From the NCBI GenBank assembly GCA_002633005.1, contig NMRA01000071.1, positions 949,961 through 1,013,960 on the forward strand: a DNA stretch of 64,000 bases. Reading direction: 5' to 3'. Below are positions 45,101-60,100 of the stretch, piece by piece (within the stretch, counting starts at the first letter, position 1; each line of letters starts with the position of its first letter). Made by a program: the position numbers and the translations under genes. This DNA comes from Phoronis australis. Its lineage: Eukaryota > Phoronida > Phoronidae. The notes under the pieces are model-generated. The model searched no databases, was not told the origin of the DNA, and worked only from the letters and a program-made list of their open reading frames with translations.

Positions 45101-48100
45101 GGCTTTCTTTACTTGCAATCGTTTTATAAAGTGTTACTTGGTTTACTTGTAGTTTCTAAATCATTTCTGTCACTTCATGAAAAGAAAAATAGTCGACTAA
45201 GATATCAGATTAGTATCTCTTCACAATGGCAAATACATACTCAAATGTACCGCGGGCTCATTCTCCACTTCCTCAGTCACGCTTTGTACATTATACATTT
45301 AATAGATACATACATGTATATCTATTTAGAAACAAGTCTCGTTTGCAAAATATTACAGTTTACGTTGCCAATAACAACCCGTTGTGTATGTTTGTGCGCT
45401 TTAATTTCTTACTTACTATAGTAAAAGCAAACAGTATTAAATATAACGGTTCATTACTTGAAATTGATAAAACGTGTGAAAATGACGGTTAATGTTCAGT
45501 GAAATTGTATAATATTTCGAAAATANGGGGGGGGGGGGCGCGGTGGAATCACGTTGCCGGTTTTTTAATGTCCTCCGATAGATTTTGGGAACACCAGGTC
45601 ACATCGTCAATTCCAGCAACTTTCGGGGCGCCTGTGTATACAATCCACTTTGCCCAATTCTCCGAGTGCCCCTCCCCCCTTATGGTATTCTAGATCCGCC
45701 AATGGGCTGCACTCATTCATTGACCGGAGCGCATAGCCTGCACGTCAGCTGTTTTCAAGAAGATGTTAAAAGTGCCACCGTTGATGACAGCTCCAGCCTG
45801 TTTAGCGTTGTTACAGGTACGTCGTCGCATTTCTATGGGTTCTGTAGCATGGATAGGTTCCCGTGTTGCTGGGACGGTCGTTCTTGCTGCTCGTGTACTA
45901 CTGTCGGGTACTGTCATAGCCAGTGACCGTTCGGCTTTATTGGCTTTGAGCGTGATTTTTGCACTTGCAGTTGACGTGGCCTTAGTTTGCAGAATGCTGG
46001 ACATAGGTCTCTGCTCTGCCGTCGACGCTGATGAATAGTTGTTCAAACGTGCTACATTTTTGTGTCCACGGAGCTGCACGATTGTGGCGGGTGGTATGGC
46101 TGCATGAAGGGAATTTAAGCACATGATTCGCATTACGCTGTGGTTGGTTTTCTTACCCGGGAGGCCAACTGCTTGTGCTATTTTGTATGAACTAAGCTAT
46201 CGTCTTTTTGCCCTGTGATTGATTCTTTTACCATATTTCGGAGTCGAGGATTTTGAAGTGATTGATGTTGAGATAGAAAGGTGAGTCTGGGGTAAGGGTG
46301 GTTAGTGGTCTTCATGATTGGTAGGCTTTGTAAGTAGCGACGGGGCACCTTGGCGGATTATCAAATGCTGTTGGATTAAATGGTCTAATATCGGTGCCAG
46401 TGCAGTACCTTGTTTTCGTTTTCCTTTCGTTGAACTCTCGGTATTGGTTGCCAGATTCGTCATCAAGCAACTGTATGTCTGCCCACTGTAACTGTCGGCT
46501 TTCATGTGAGCCCCGGAAACCAAACAGTTTGGTATTGAAGAACCATACTATTTTAAGGAGTGCTTGTGTTTGCAAGTTGACCGTTATTCCACAGCAGCTC
46601 TCCCTCGTCATCTGTCAGTAATGCCGCCCTGTATTTTCGATTTCCTTTTCCTTGTTGTTTCAATTCCCGCCGACGAGCAAAAAGCTCGTGTTTGGAAAGT
46701 CGAAATACATGTATGGTTGGATTGTCTACCATAGTGACTGGGTTGCCAATTTCTTTCAGGTGTCTGTCATTGGCCCTATGAAAAGATGTTAGAGTGTCCG
46801 ACTCATATGAAGATCTATCGGGGACATTAGAAAGCCTGCTACGAAGGTGTCTAGCTCTTTAGGGGATATGTCTAGCAACGTTCTGTTTTCATTGTGTTCA
46901 ACTAGCCAAACAGTAAAATCTCTTAGTTGCTCTTACAGATTTCTTGACAGTGTTGATGTTTTTTCGGTTGAGGAGATCATGTGCTTTACTTGCCATCCCT
47001 TTGAGTTTCTCATTTTGCTTTTCCTGTTGCACCTCTTGTTCTTCTAATTCAATCAACTCCTGAATTTCTGGATTCTCGAATTTGAAATTGAACATTCCAA
47101 AATTGAAACTCATTATTTTTGTAGCCGGTCGACTGGGCTTCCGTAGTTCCACGTCTGAGTTGCAGACGCTGTATTTCAGCAAATAAAATGGAGACAAAAG
47201 TCTCATAAAATTAACAGTTTTGTACAAGATGTTATATTTGGGACCTGATTGCATGTTGAGTGTTATTTATACTGCTGCGATTTCGTTACTTGAAACCATT
47301 TTGTGAAAGTTTGATGATAGAGCTGGTTGCCAACGCCCTAGTCTACATTGACCTATTTTTGTACTTTCCACCTTTGAGAATACATGTATAGGGCACTGTT
47401 AAAAGTAGTGCGGGAGGTGAATACGAAAAATATGACTACAGGTACATGACCGTATTTCCCTCGAAAGATTCAACGCGTATCAGATGAAACAACCCGCCAT
47501 TCTTTTATTTCAAAGAGCTAGTAGTGCAGTACGCAGTTTTGACAAGCAGCCATAGCTGTTCTCGTGCAAAGCGTAATAAATTTTTGCCCTTCTAGCAAAA
47601 TTTGCAGACACTTTCAAGTTGACTTCAAGTCTCAATCGAACACGGATTATTGAAATATTAAAGCATTAAGGTATCCACTGTGATCTAAGTTGCTTAAATA
47701 TATCTATGACCTTTCTGTGACCTTTCTGTGCAACTAGTCAAATGTTAACAAATCTATTTTACTCAGTAAAACTACACATTTTCTGAAACTAACAAAACGG
47801 ACACTTGTGCAGAGATAGTGGAACGTAATTGTGAACATGGCTTTTTTGGCTGGCTGCGACGTGAATATGATGTCATTGGTTTTTGTTATCTGCAGTTTTT
47901 TTGATTTTAGCTGCTGAGATGCGTTACTCAATGTTACCAGAATGAACTTAATATCTGTGGTATAGTGTTCTTAGGTTTTGTTCGGATCTTCTAAAATATT
48001 CTGGCAATAATTTTACACATCACATCAGCGGAAAAGAAAGTCGTAGTAGCAAATTTTCAAAAGCTATGGCTGTCACGTGGTTCAGAAAATAGCCTAAGGG

Positions 48101-51100
48101 ACATTATCGTTTGCGGACAAATTAATCATTTTTTATTTATTTTTTAATTGGACACAATTCTTGAGAAGTAATTTACTTTGATTTGAGTTGTAAAACAACA
48201 ACTCGTTACGTTTTGACGACCATGTTATAAATTTCCAATTCTAGATATTCGCAAAATTCATAGAATGTAGCTTCGTTGTTTCAGTTCAATATGCTTAAAA
48301 TGTTGTGATCTTTAACGCGTGGCTTACCGATAGAGCTTGTGGATACTACACACGGTGTGCGTGAATTCGGTTCGGCATAATTGCTATTTTGTAAGCAAAC
48401 AACTTCCGTTAAGAAAGACAAGTATACCAATTGCAAGCCACTAACGCCACACAGCCACATTCGGAGTTTGGTAATGAAAAATAATCCAAGCGTTTTTGTA
48501 CCTTTAAGCATTTAACATGGAAGTCAGATAACATGAAGACCGAGATATGCAAAGCCACGGGCGGTACTGAGATCACGTGCCAAAATCACATCCGGGTACT
48601 GTTAAAAGAAACTCAGACCCGATTGATAGCTTGTGGTACGAATGCGAATGAGCCGGTGTGTCGTACTCTGAAATTGGTAAGTACTCCCGTCCTTCCTTTC
48701 AATGTTTAGTTGTTAAAGTGTGACGTTGGGGAAACAAAACCATGCTTTTGTTATTATTAAGTGTAAAACATGTTTTTGGAAAATGCTTCGTATACATTCT
48801 TACCCTCCTAAAGAAAGTTTCGTCATCGTTATAATTTAACCAGGTACTACAGCATGAAAGAGACGGCCCTTATGTTGCATTGCCATGACGGAGACATCGT
48901 GCTATTATTACCCAGACGGCACTCATGTTGCATTGCCATGACGTAGACATCGTGCAATCGTTACCCAGGCGGCACTCATGTTGCATTGCCAGGACGGAGA
49001 CATAGTGCTATCGTTACCCAGGGCTTATATTTTCAGGACACCTTTTTGCAAGTAGGAAACGAAAGAAGTGGTGTGGGACTTTGCCCGAAGTCACCGGAGC
49101 AAAATAACACCGCAGTGTACTCCGGAAACAACATTTACTCCGGACTTGTTATACGTTCAAATGTCTTCCTCGTATATAAGCAGGTTGGCGGCCTCGGCAC
49201 AGATTCAAGCAATAATCATGTTCTAAACCGTGAGCATTTCAGACTATGTACAAGTAATTAGCTACATTATATACAGTGATTTAAGGAGGGCACCTCGTTC
49301 ATACTCTACATTGTGCATTGCAGTTGTAAATGCATTTGTATCCCAGTGTCAGACACCTACAGTTTTGGATGTTCCTCAAAATTGCCATACACCTGTTTCT
49401 ATGAAATATAACTTAGAAAAGGAGTCTGATTTTGCTTGTTGCTTGTTGTGATTGCAAGTTATTTAATTTGCTTGATACCTGTAAGTACAGGCAGTCCGTT
49501 ACTGTTGCGCTAATAAATGATTGTCCGGAATGTTTGGTTTCACGATCGAACACTAGATGGGACATTTAGTTTACATATTATTTTGCGAGCCACCAGGTGG
49601 AGTTACATGTAATGATTGGTATATTATTTATACATACCTATTTTCTAGGGCCAGATTTCGTTGCTTCATTTGAAGAGGGCGACAAAGTTTACTTCGTTTT
49701 CAGGGAGGTTGCTGTTGAGGATCAAAACTGTGGCAAGGTACTGCAAGAGACAAGTGAGCCAAGGGCAATGTGAAAATGTTGAATGTTTGATATAGATGAT
49801 ACACATGTAGCAAATATCACACGATAACGAGCAGTTCATGCAACACCATTTCGATTGTTTTCATAACACACATTCATACTCAGCGAGCATTGCTACTTAC
49901 CAGAATAATTACGAGGCAAAATATGAAACAAGTATTATTCTAAACTAGGCGTAAACAAAATCAACCCTTACTCAAGAATAGAAGATTAGTTGTCGCAGGA
50001 GTCGTGTCGTTGTTTGAAACCAATTATATTGGTATGTGACATACCAAAGCGAGTCAGTCTTTGTGATGTCATAAACATGATAAAGCATACAATTCAGAGG
50101 TCTTCTTGCCTCGTGGACGACCTCAGGTATGATTTTAGGTATGGGCGTACCACTGATAGGTTGCATGAAACAGTCCCAAACTTGCACTCAACCGAGTTCC
50201 ATAAATCTAATTTGTAATTGTGGGCTTGCAAAAACACTTACTGTGCTTTCATATGCTGTTAGAGTTTCATTACAAGGCCAAATTTTGACTGTTTTTAAAT
50301 CGGGTGTGAACACTACGACCCCAGTATCATTGCACATAATGGCCAGAAGGGTTTTTTTCATGCAAGGCCCCTAACTTAAAAAGTAAGTCCCTAATTGTTT
50401 TGATTGAAGTAAGGGTTCTAGTTTCACTAATATTATTTGAAATTGTCATTAGACATCAATTGGAACTCGTAAGAAACGTAAAATTTGAAAAAAACATTAC
50501 ATATGTGAGTTGTCAATGCAACAAATATGCAAATTACATTTAGGGAACTATGAGTCCCTAATAGGGACTGCTTCATGCAACCGGACACAGAAACCTTTCT
50601 TCAGATGCAGTTGTAGTACCTGTGAATGCTAGATACGCATTTGTCATCTCCGTAACTTAAAGTGTAGGCCTAGTATCTTGGAACGGTAGATGTAAAGTTA
50701 CCATCTCCCGTACAACCGGCAACTCTGAGAGCGCAAACACTAGATTCATGTCTTATCTTGCAAACTGTTGAATGGACTTAGCCATATTAGCAAGAGAATT
50801 CAATAATTCAATTCAGTCATTTTACTTTCGTAGATCGAGATTTTTATGATAACTGTTACTGATGGCACTAGGTACATGTATTTCAATGAAGTCTTACGTG
50901 CGACATTGCACGTAGTGATTAGGAACTATTAAATCGGTTTGGGCATGCAGAGTTCTTAACTTTTGTTACAGGGGACTCAGCCCAAACATGTTTCGAGTAT
51001 TCAAATAGTTTGTTTCTAGCATCTATTATGTTACAAGTTACAAATTTTGAAAAGAGGATTGCATGCCAGTTAACTTCAACAAATTTTTGATACCGTCTAT

Positions 51101-54100
51101 CCAACCAGTTTTACCAACAGAGTAGTCCCATAGAAATACCCTTTTCATTAACCTATCACCATTTGTGGTCACTAATTTCTTCCAATGACTCAACCTATTG
51201 AATTTAAACGTTTTTCCGATCGAGTCCCACCCCATGTAACCAGTAACAGCATACATGTAAGTGACTATAAAGCGGTTGCCTCCTAGATCATTACGATATT
51301 TTCCCGTTTGTCTATAGCTATCATTAGGTTGGGAAGATGGCCCCTGTAGCCAATATCTTACACGACTGATTAACTCTATTTTGGCATTGATGGTTGGAAG
51401 GCCAGCTCTCTTTAGCTCGATAAATGCTCTAATCTCCAATCAGATCGTATCTAGCCTGACTGCGCGTAAACCAGCCACTGTATAGAGTGCCATTTAATCT
51501 TATACAATTCAAAGGACGTCTGTAAACAATTTGATTCCCCTTCTACCATCAATATTATTTTGGAATAAGTTTTAAGCAGAAGTTGATGATTTTTCCAGTC
51601 AAAATCTTTTTTCATGTCCACAAATGTCACAAATGTTGAAAGGTTAGACGATTTCTTATTTGAATAATTGATGACAGGACATATTAATGATCAATACAGG
51701 ACTTCGAAAACCATTTTGCTCGTCAACAAAAATATTATTCTGTTCAAAAAAACCAAAATTCTGTAGTTCAATGTTATAAAGAGTTTATAAATACTTGAAA
51801 GAAGACTAATACCAGTGTAGATCAAAGGAATTCTAGGGTCGTCAGTAGAATTCTTAGGTATCGGAATTATAATAACCTTATACTAATCAGAAGGAATTAG
51901 ACTACGTTTAAAAGATTCATTAATCAAATGGGTTAGAAAAACAAATAGTTTGGAATCTTAACACCTCATAAGGTATGCAGTCATAGTCGATGGCTTTATT
52001 GTTCTTTGTTTTCTTAACAACATTTCCAATCTCATCAATAGAGATTTCATGATTGAAGTTATGATCAATTACATTAGAACAAATATTTTCTAGCTGCTTG
52101 CGCAAGTTCAAAATTCATAATCAAATGGTGTATTTTCAGAAGTGAATTTAAATAATTCTTCGTAATGATTTCACAATTTTTAGAACAAAATTTCTAACAG
52201 AGTTTATTACTTGAATCCAACACTTCCAGGAGAACTTCGCCAAACTGTTTTGGTCTCAGTTTTTTAATAAATTCCCAGAAATCCTTACGATTTTCAGTAT
52301 TCAGATTCTCAATTTCAATCTGTACTTTCAACTGGTACATGTATGAAGTTTTCGTGCATTTTAGTTTCTTTTCCAATGGATATTGATCAGAGATAAAAAT
52401 TGTGTGTAAAGCAACCAATTACCGTGTCCGCTTTGACCTCTTGAAATTTTTTCTCAGTGCACTTTAATTTATCCACAAATGGTTAAGCTGCAGATTTCAG
52501 TAATGCTGGTTCCTTTTAAAATAGTTTCTTAGTTTACGACTCGGATAATAATCCTTTTAATTCAGCAATGAATCCATTCCCTGAATGAACATACCAACAA
52601 ATGACTGAAGTTCATTGGATAACAATAATGAATCAATTAAACGTAATTGTTCTTCATTAAATGTCACGTTATTATTAAATTCTACTGGGATATTGCACGT
52701 GTCATATTTACGCTTTTGGAAAGAGTATTTAAATCGATAACCGAGTATGTTCTGTGTATTCTTCAATAAACATAAATCACCTTGAGAAAATGGTTCATTG
52801 AACACACTACGTTCATGGCTAAAATAAATATGCAGCTCCCGTTTACAGTATCAATGACATATAATTGTTCCTATTGCAATTAAATTATTAAAGGCCTATA
52901 AGACAACATGCATGCAGCTGGCTAATTTTGTCTGTTAAAATGTTTGATTTAAATGCTTGGTAAACTGCTTATTTCTTTCAGCGTATCTACTCCAGGATAA
53001 GTCGCTTGTGCAAAACGGATACAGGTGGCACTTTAGATAACGACAAAGTCTTTATGTCGTTTTTCAAAAGTAGGATGGATTGTTCCATTCCAGGAGAGTT
53101 TCCATTTCACTTTAATGAAATCTGTAAGTAGAGTTGTCAGGCGTAGACCGACATAGGTCTTAGTTTAACATGTTCTATTACGGTTCTGTTTGTTTAGAAG
53201 CAAATAGAACTTGACTGAATTGTCTATGGGGTCAGACCACTGATGACGTTATTTGTTAACACTAAAATAGCAGGGGACATTTTAGATTTTATAGTATGTC
53301 AGCGATTTGTGTAGTCTAGAACATTCTGTTTTTAAAATGCTTGCTTAAATTCTGGAAAGTTCTAGAATGTGCTTGAATTGGTGAAAATTTCCAAACCATT
53401 GCAAGAGGCCATAAATAGTCAGCATGAGTTATTTCAGCTGTTACTGCTGAACGTGAATTAAAAGCTTGTTACAATGAAAGCAATAGTTGAGTTGCAGAGA
53501 GGAGAACCAGCATTTACAGTGAAAGTCAATAGAGAGACAGCTATAGGTACAATCGGTTATTGAGTCAACGAGTACAACAGTTTCTGCTTGTGTGTCAGAA
53601 GGTCATCACTATGCAAGTCTTCCAAGCACGGGCTAGAGCATAAAACAGACATTACATGTACGTCGGACGTTTTGTTTGAGAAGACTTGTAAACGCACGGT
53701 CTATGTTAATGAAGTGATTAACTCGATCCAGTGCGCAGTCTAAGACCGTGTATCTTAATGGGTTCAACTTAAATGATGAAAATATTGAGTGACCATCCCG
53801 CTTGGAACCAACCAACCATACCTTGATGTGGTAAGCCTACTGCCAACTCGTTCATATCTCACGGACCTGATTCACCACAGGGGGCGCCCTCTGTCGTTGT
53901 AGTATAAAACAGTAAAAACACTACCGTGACTCCCAAGCGTCGCGGGGACTTCCGAAACTGATCTGGATACTGAAGATAGATCAATTCCGGCTATTTATTA
54001 TTGTGATATTTAAAACGAGGGTGGCCTCTTCAGTGATAGCACTGCTTTCCAAGAGGGCCCTCAACAAGGAAAAGAGTAATATAACACACTGCAGTAATAA

Positions 54101-57100
54101 AACAACAATGAGCTATACGTGACAAAGATACAATTAAAACAGGTAAGGTTGAGAATTAAGACAGTAACTAAATGACAAATAATGGTAAAAATTTAACTAA
54201 GACAGATGAAATAAATTAAGAGGTGACTCTAGACAATGAGAGTATTTACGACAATGAAAAAATGACATGATTAAAACAGGCAGGGTTTAAAAGGTTAAGT
54301 AAATTACAGCCACTTTTTAACATAAACTTTAAAGGTAGTTATTGAATTGGACCGTTTATTTTCTGGGCTAAAAGAATTACATATTATAGCAGCTGCATAG
54401 ATAAAAGATCTCTTTCCCGTCTCGGTTTTAATTTTTTTAGAAGAAACATTGCCAGCAACAGAAGAACGTGTAGAATAAACAGCCTGACTGCTATTGAATT
54501 TACTTCTAAGATATGCTGGAGCCAAGCCATTGATACATCTGTATATACAACAGGCAGAGAGATATTTATTTCTTTGTCTTACTTTCATAAATCCCAGCTT
54601 GGAATACAAGTCGTCAACCCTAGTGTCCCTAATTTTAGTACCCAGGATAGCCCTGGCGGCTCTACTTTGGATTACTTGGACTTTGTTTACAAGTGCGTCA
54701 CTAGTGTGCACCCAAACCGGTAAACAATAATCAATATGAGGCTGAATAATAGAATGGTAAAGGGTCTTAAGAGTACGGACATTAAGAAATTTGCCTAGAC
54801 GTTTAAGTACACCGACACTTACAATAGCCTTGAACTGAATGAGGACATTTTCCTAAGGCAGTTCTGCGAAGCTGAGAGGGCTGAGACGGTGCACCAGGGT
54901 TTAGATGGGAAATTGGCTTACTAGTTTCTGACCCGCATACAGCCCCACATGCACCTAGGCATGCGGCACAACATGTCCGATTGTGACCTGTTGGTGTGTG
55001 TGCAGTACATGTACGTGGACGGGTGTAGTAAGGGCCTGGCCTTGTTCCTATGAGAACATACAACCGAGTCTTTCTAAGACAGACTGCGTGAAAGAGACGT
55101 ATATTGAGGCCTATGTAATGGACATAACGTGCTCTCAGTCGTCCCAAGAACGACTACTCAAGCTAGACACCCAGAAGGTTGATCAGGAGAAATTGCCTTG
55201 CAGAGGAAAGGAGGCTATTCTGCCACAATGTATGACACTTCACTAGATACCGTCGGGAGCGGACTTAGGTAATGCAGCATAAAAATTCAACCACTTTGGC
55301 ACTGAAATGTGACCAGAGGGATCCGGTGAAGCGTGGTAACCCTGGTCAACATTCAACGGAAATCTGTGTCTTAAGGAGGGATATGTTGACACGAAGAAGT
55401 TATCAGTACTGAGAGACAGAGGCTGCAAAACTATTGAGGTTCAATCTAGTCTAATCGAATCAGGAGACATGACCTGCTAAAAGTGGCCATATGAGTTTGC
55501 AGACTCACCCAAGATAACTCTGCATGTCGCTAAGATCAAAATCAAGGCACGGGAGAATTGTTTAAAATGTGTATGAAACTGCCAATGGCCGATTCAGTCA
55601 TCGGTTTGTTCCTGGCGCCTTCGACATGGGAGACGTTGAGCGACAGCAAACAACAACTGCAGTGAACAAAGCAGGTGCAGGCAATGGACTGGAGGATGTT
55701 CCGAAAGATTAATCTAAAATTGGCACTACTTCTTAAGAGAATAACCTAGAAGTCTTAAATGCAGAGGAAGCGAAGACGATTGACATGTCAGTAGGAGCGT
55801 ATCCCGAAGTGTGCAGCTGAAAGCGGTTTCAGTATCTTACAGGCCTCAGGCAGAGCGCCAAAAAGCGGACGACACTAAGCAATTGACAGTACTTTAGATT
55901 ATAAATAACTTGGGACTGAGACACTTCAAAGAAGCCCAGAGAGAAAATTCATCAATCTAAAGGTAGTGGGGTCAAGCTAGAGTCGAGATCAAACGTCAGA
56001 TCCAAGGCAAACAGCATGCATCACGGAGGTCTACTCTGGGATACACTATCGGACTTTCAAGAATAAGGACAGTGATGTTGTGAAACAAGTTGTTGTGCCG
56101 GGCAAGTTACGTAAGTGTGAGGTAATGTAAACCAATTTTAAGAAGGTAACTGACATATCACCCTCATTAACGTCTCTGTCTAAACTTACAGCGCCTGATT
56201 TGTTGTGCCCGGAGGGTGACCGTATTTCGTATCACTCCTTCCAAATCACGAACTGTGCACTGGACGATGTACATTGTACTGTGACAATCAAACTTGTACG
56301 ATAATCAGAGGTGTTGTGTCACTCGTCCTCAGTCATGTGAACTGACGTCTATTAGAGATGTTGCAGAAATTTTGAGTCTCAATTTTAAGCCTGCAATGAC
56401 CAAATATTTATGTCACCGACATATTTAATCACGTCCAGGTTTGCGTGTCCGTTTTCAGATTCTATGAGCAAAATAGCATTGGGCAACGTCAACGCTTCAG
56501 TGAGTGCAAACAAAATGTTTTATGCTGTTTTCACAACACCCAGGTAAATTTAGTTTTTCCGTTGTTTCACTATTTCTTCATGTTCAGACATACTTTCCTT
56601 GTTTGAAGCTATTCACTAGCAACTGCACGTTTACAATAATTGCATGTAAATGTATCGAGATGATTATACTCCTCCTCACAGAGGGTTCTTACAACTGCTT
56701 CACTGTTGGTTAGGCCGATCGCTTCCAAAACATAGTTCACTTTGATAACATTAAAAAACATTATACCTGTGCAAACGGACTGCCTTATTTTAATTTAGTC
56801 AATGATAAGCTGTCGTTTTGAAGTGAACTCTGAGAATTGGTTTGCAGCAAATTATACGGCAGTTGCAGTTACTCAAATACACTATGAGTTGTTTGTCGGC
56901 ACGTAAACATCTGTTGACGTCACATAAAACCGTGGCTTCTAAGTCCTGTGACAGAAAACAATACCAGTCCTTCTATCCTATACTATCCTTCAAAGATTGG
57001 ATATACTGCAACAATTTGGCAGGCGTACAACTAATAACAAATCTCAAAATAGCTAAGTGCACTAGACAAATGTGTCAACAGGAAATAGCTCTCAGAATTA

Positions 57101-60100
57101 TTGGTGAAATTCGAATACTTTTACAATGTGCCACATAATATACTCACAGTGCAATTGACAACAAATGCGTTGTTTGTTCATAGACTTAGATGAAGATTAG
57201 TGGTTTAAACTGACAAAAAAGAGACTTAACGTGTGTAAAGCCACCATTTCTATACCAAAAACAAGGAAAACACGCCACCTGTCGGTCGCTCGTGTTATTA
57301 GAACTCCCAAACACATACCGTACGGTGTTTTACATAGTTGGTCTTGAGATGCAAGCAATTATATTGGTCGATCCGTTCATTCTTGGTAGAATCATGGGCC
57401 CTGACCCAGCGTATATTGACGGTTCTTTCAATTGCAAGCTTGTTAAGCTCATTAATACAAGCATTAACACAACGAGAGTTGACCCTTAGTTTCTTTAGGG
57501 CTTTTATTGCTGCCTGGCTATCTGAAAAGATGGTAATTGGTGGATTGCCAAGTTCAGTGTTATATTGTTGTGGCAGTGGAGCAGCTCTATCAATTGCAGT
57601 GATCTCAGCCTGAAACACCGTGGCAAGATTGCCCAACGATACCCAGTTTTCTGCATCTGCAACAGGAAGGCTTGGAAAGTAGACCCCAACACCTGTCTGG
57701 CCATTTTCCAGTTTAGAGTGGTCCGTATAACAAACCACCTCATTCTTGTGTTCTGCGGTAGGCCATCCATCACCAATTTCCGTGAAGAAATTGTTTGTAT
57801 GATTTAAAGTTGTGACCTGGACATCACTAGGCATGTTCCATAGTTGCCCAGTCTTGGCCATTAGCTTATTGCAAACATTCCTGTGGCTTGTGTGTGCAAC
57901 GGAGTCAGGAATGTTCACCCACTGACCATTATATTTGAGACGAAGTGCAGCACATGCAGCTTCACCCACAAGGTATATGTTCAGTGGTGGTAGACCGATT
58001 AGCATTTCTAGGGCTGCAGAACGCGTTCCTGGAAAAGCAGAGGTTATGCACAAACAAGCTAGACGTTGCAGCTGCCTAAGTTTGTTGATAATTGTAATCT
58101 GGTTTGATGCCCTTACCCATATCGACGAAGCATAGGACATTATAGGTCGGATAACAGCAGTATAAATCCAGAACATATTCTTGGGAGACATTCCCCAAGT
58201 TTTACCCACCGCACGACTGCATCTCACCAATGCAGATTTGGCTTTTGAGATTTTTTCTGTAATATGCCGGGTCCAGGAAAGACGATGGTGTAAAATGACA
58301 CCTAAGTAAGTCGCCTTGTCTACAAGATCAAGATGTTTACCATTCAGCGTTAAAGGTCGCATTGACCATTTAAGCTTCCAAGTGAACAAAATCACCTTTG
58401 TTTTGCTACCACTAATTTCTAAGCCGACTGACTTAGCCCATGTGGCTGTTGTATTTAGTGCTCGTTGAGCAAGATAGCGACATGTGTCAGGATCGATGCT
58501 AGACACACTGAGAGCAATATCATCTGCATAGGCTTGAACATACAAGCTTGGACCCATGTCAGTAGATAATTGTCGAAGCAAACCATCCATAACCATGTTA
58601 AAGAGGGTGGGTGAGGCAGCGCCACCCTGAGGTGTTCCTCTGGTGATGCGAACCGCCACTCTCAGTCGGGAAGCTAGAATACTTTCAACTTCGTTTGAAG
58701 TTTATTAGCTCCTCGGACATGAGTGTGACGTACGAACGTACCAAACGCCAGTATGCCATGTCCCCTATCACGCAAGTTTCTTGTAGTAACTTTTGCTACA
58801 CCCGTAAGTCTCCGATGCCTTATGGAAAAAGGAAAAGAGTCACAGAGTGGTCGATTGCTATGTTGTCACAACCACCACAAACAGAATTACTTGTACGTCC
58901 CGCCATTTCTTATACCATGAGCCATGGGACATTCTGCATCATTATCTGATGACTTTTCACATTAAACAATGGAGCATGTTGGGACTGTGATTGGCTGTTC
59001 GTATTTTAAGTATCAATCAGTAAATGTCCGAGAACAGCTAATTTATTTCTTTATTTATTTATTATTGTGATATTTAAAATGAGGGTGGCCTCTTCAGTGA
59101 TAGCACTGCTTTCCAAGAGGGCCCTCAATACGAAAAACAGTAATATAATACAATGAAGTAATAAAACAACAATGAAATATACGTAACAAAGATACAATTA
59201 AAACAGGTTGAGAATTAAGACATTAACTAAATGACGAATAATGGTAAAAATTTAAATAAAACAGATGAAATAAATTAAGAGATGACTCTAGACAGTGAGA
59301 GTATTTACTACAATGAAAAAATGACATGAATAAGACAGGCAGGGTATAAAAGGTCAAGTAAATTACAGCCACTTTTTAATATTTACTTTAAAGATAGTGA
59401 TTGAATTGGACCGTTTAATTTCTGGGCTAAGAGAATTCCATATGATAGCAGCTGCATAGATAAAAGATCTCTTGCCCGTCTCGGGTTTAATTTTTTTAGA
59501 AGTAACATTGCCACCAACAGAAGAATATACAGCCTGACTGCTATTGACTTTACTTCTGAGATATGATGGAGCCAAGCCATTGATACATCTGTACATACAA
59601 CAGGCAGAGAGATGCCCTGTATTTAGTTCTTTGTCTTACTTTCATAAATCCCAGCTTGGAATACAAGTCGTCAATCCTAGTGTCCCTAATTCTAGTACCC
59701 AGGATAGCCCTGGCGGCTCTATTTTGGATTACTTGGACTCTGCTGACAAGTGTGTCACTAGTGTGCCCCAAACCGGTAAACAATAATCAATATGAGGCTG
59801 AATAATAGAATGGTAAAGGGTCTTAAGACTACCGACATTAAGAAATTTGTCTAGACGTTTGAGTACACCGATTTTCTTTGATAATTTCTTTGTGATATGA
59901 TCTGTGTGCATATTAAATTTAAGATTGGGATCTAATATAAGGCCCAAGTACTTAAACGTGTCAACATTCTCGATGGGAGAACCGTTGATAGAAAGGGATA
60001 GTTTTTGTTGTTTTAATTTCTGGTGAGTTCCAAACAGCATCGACCTGGTTTTACTAACGTTAAGAGTGAGTTTATTTTGAATCAGCCAGTCATGGATAAG

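Noticed and set aside
44927-45421. 164-codon plus-strand frame overlapping gene B exon 3
   Set aside because: Only 44974-45019 corresponds to semaphorin coding and it ends at a clear donor; the remaining frame is intronic read-through without motifs.
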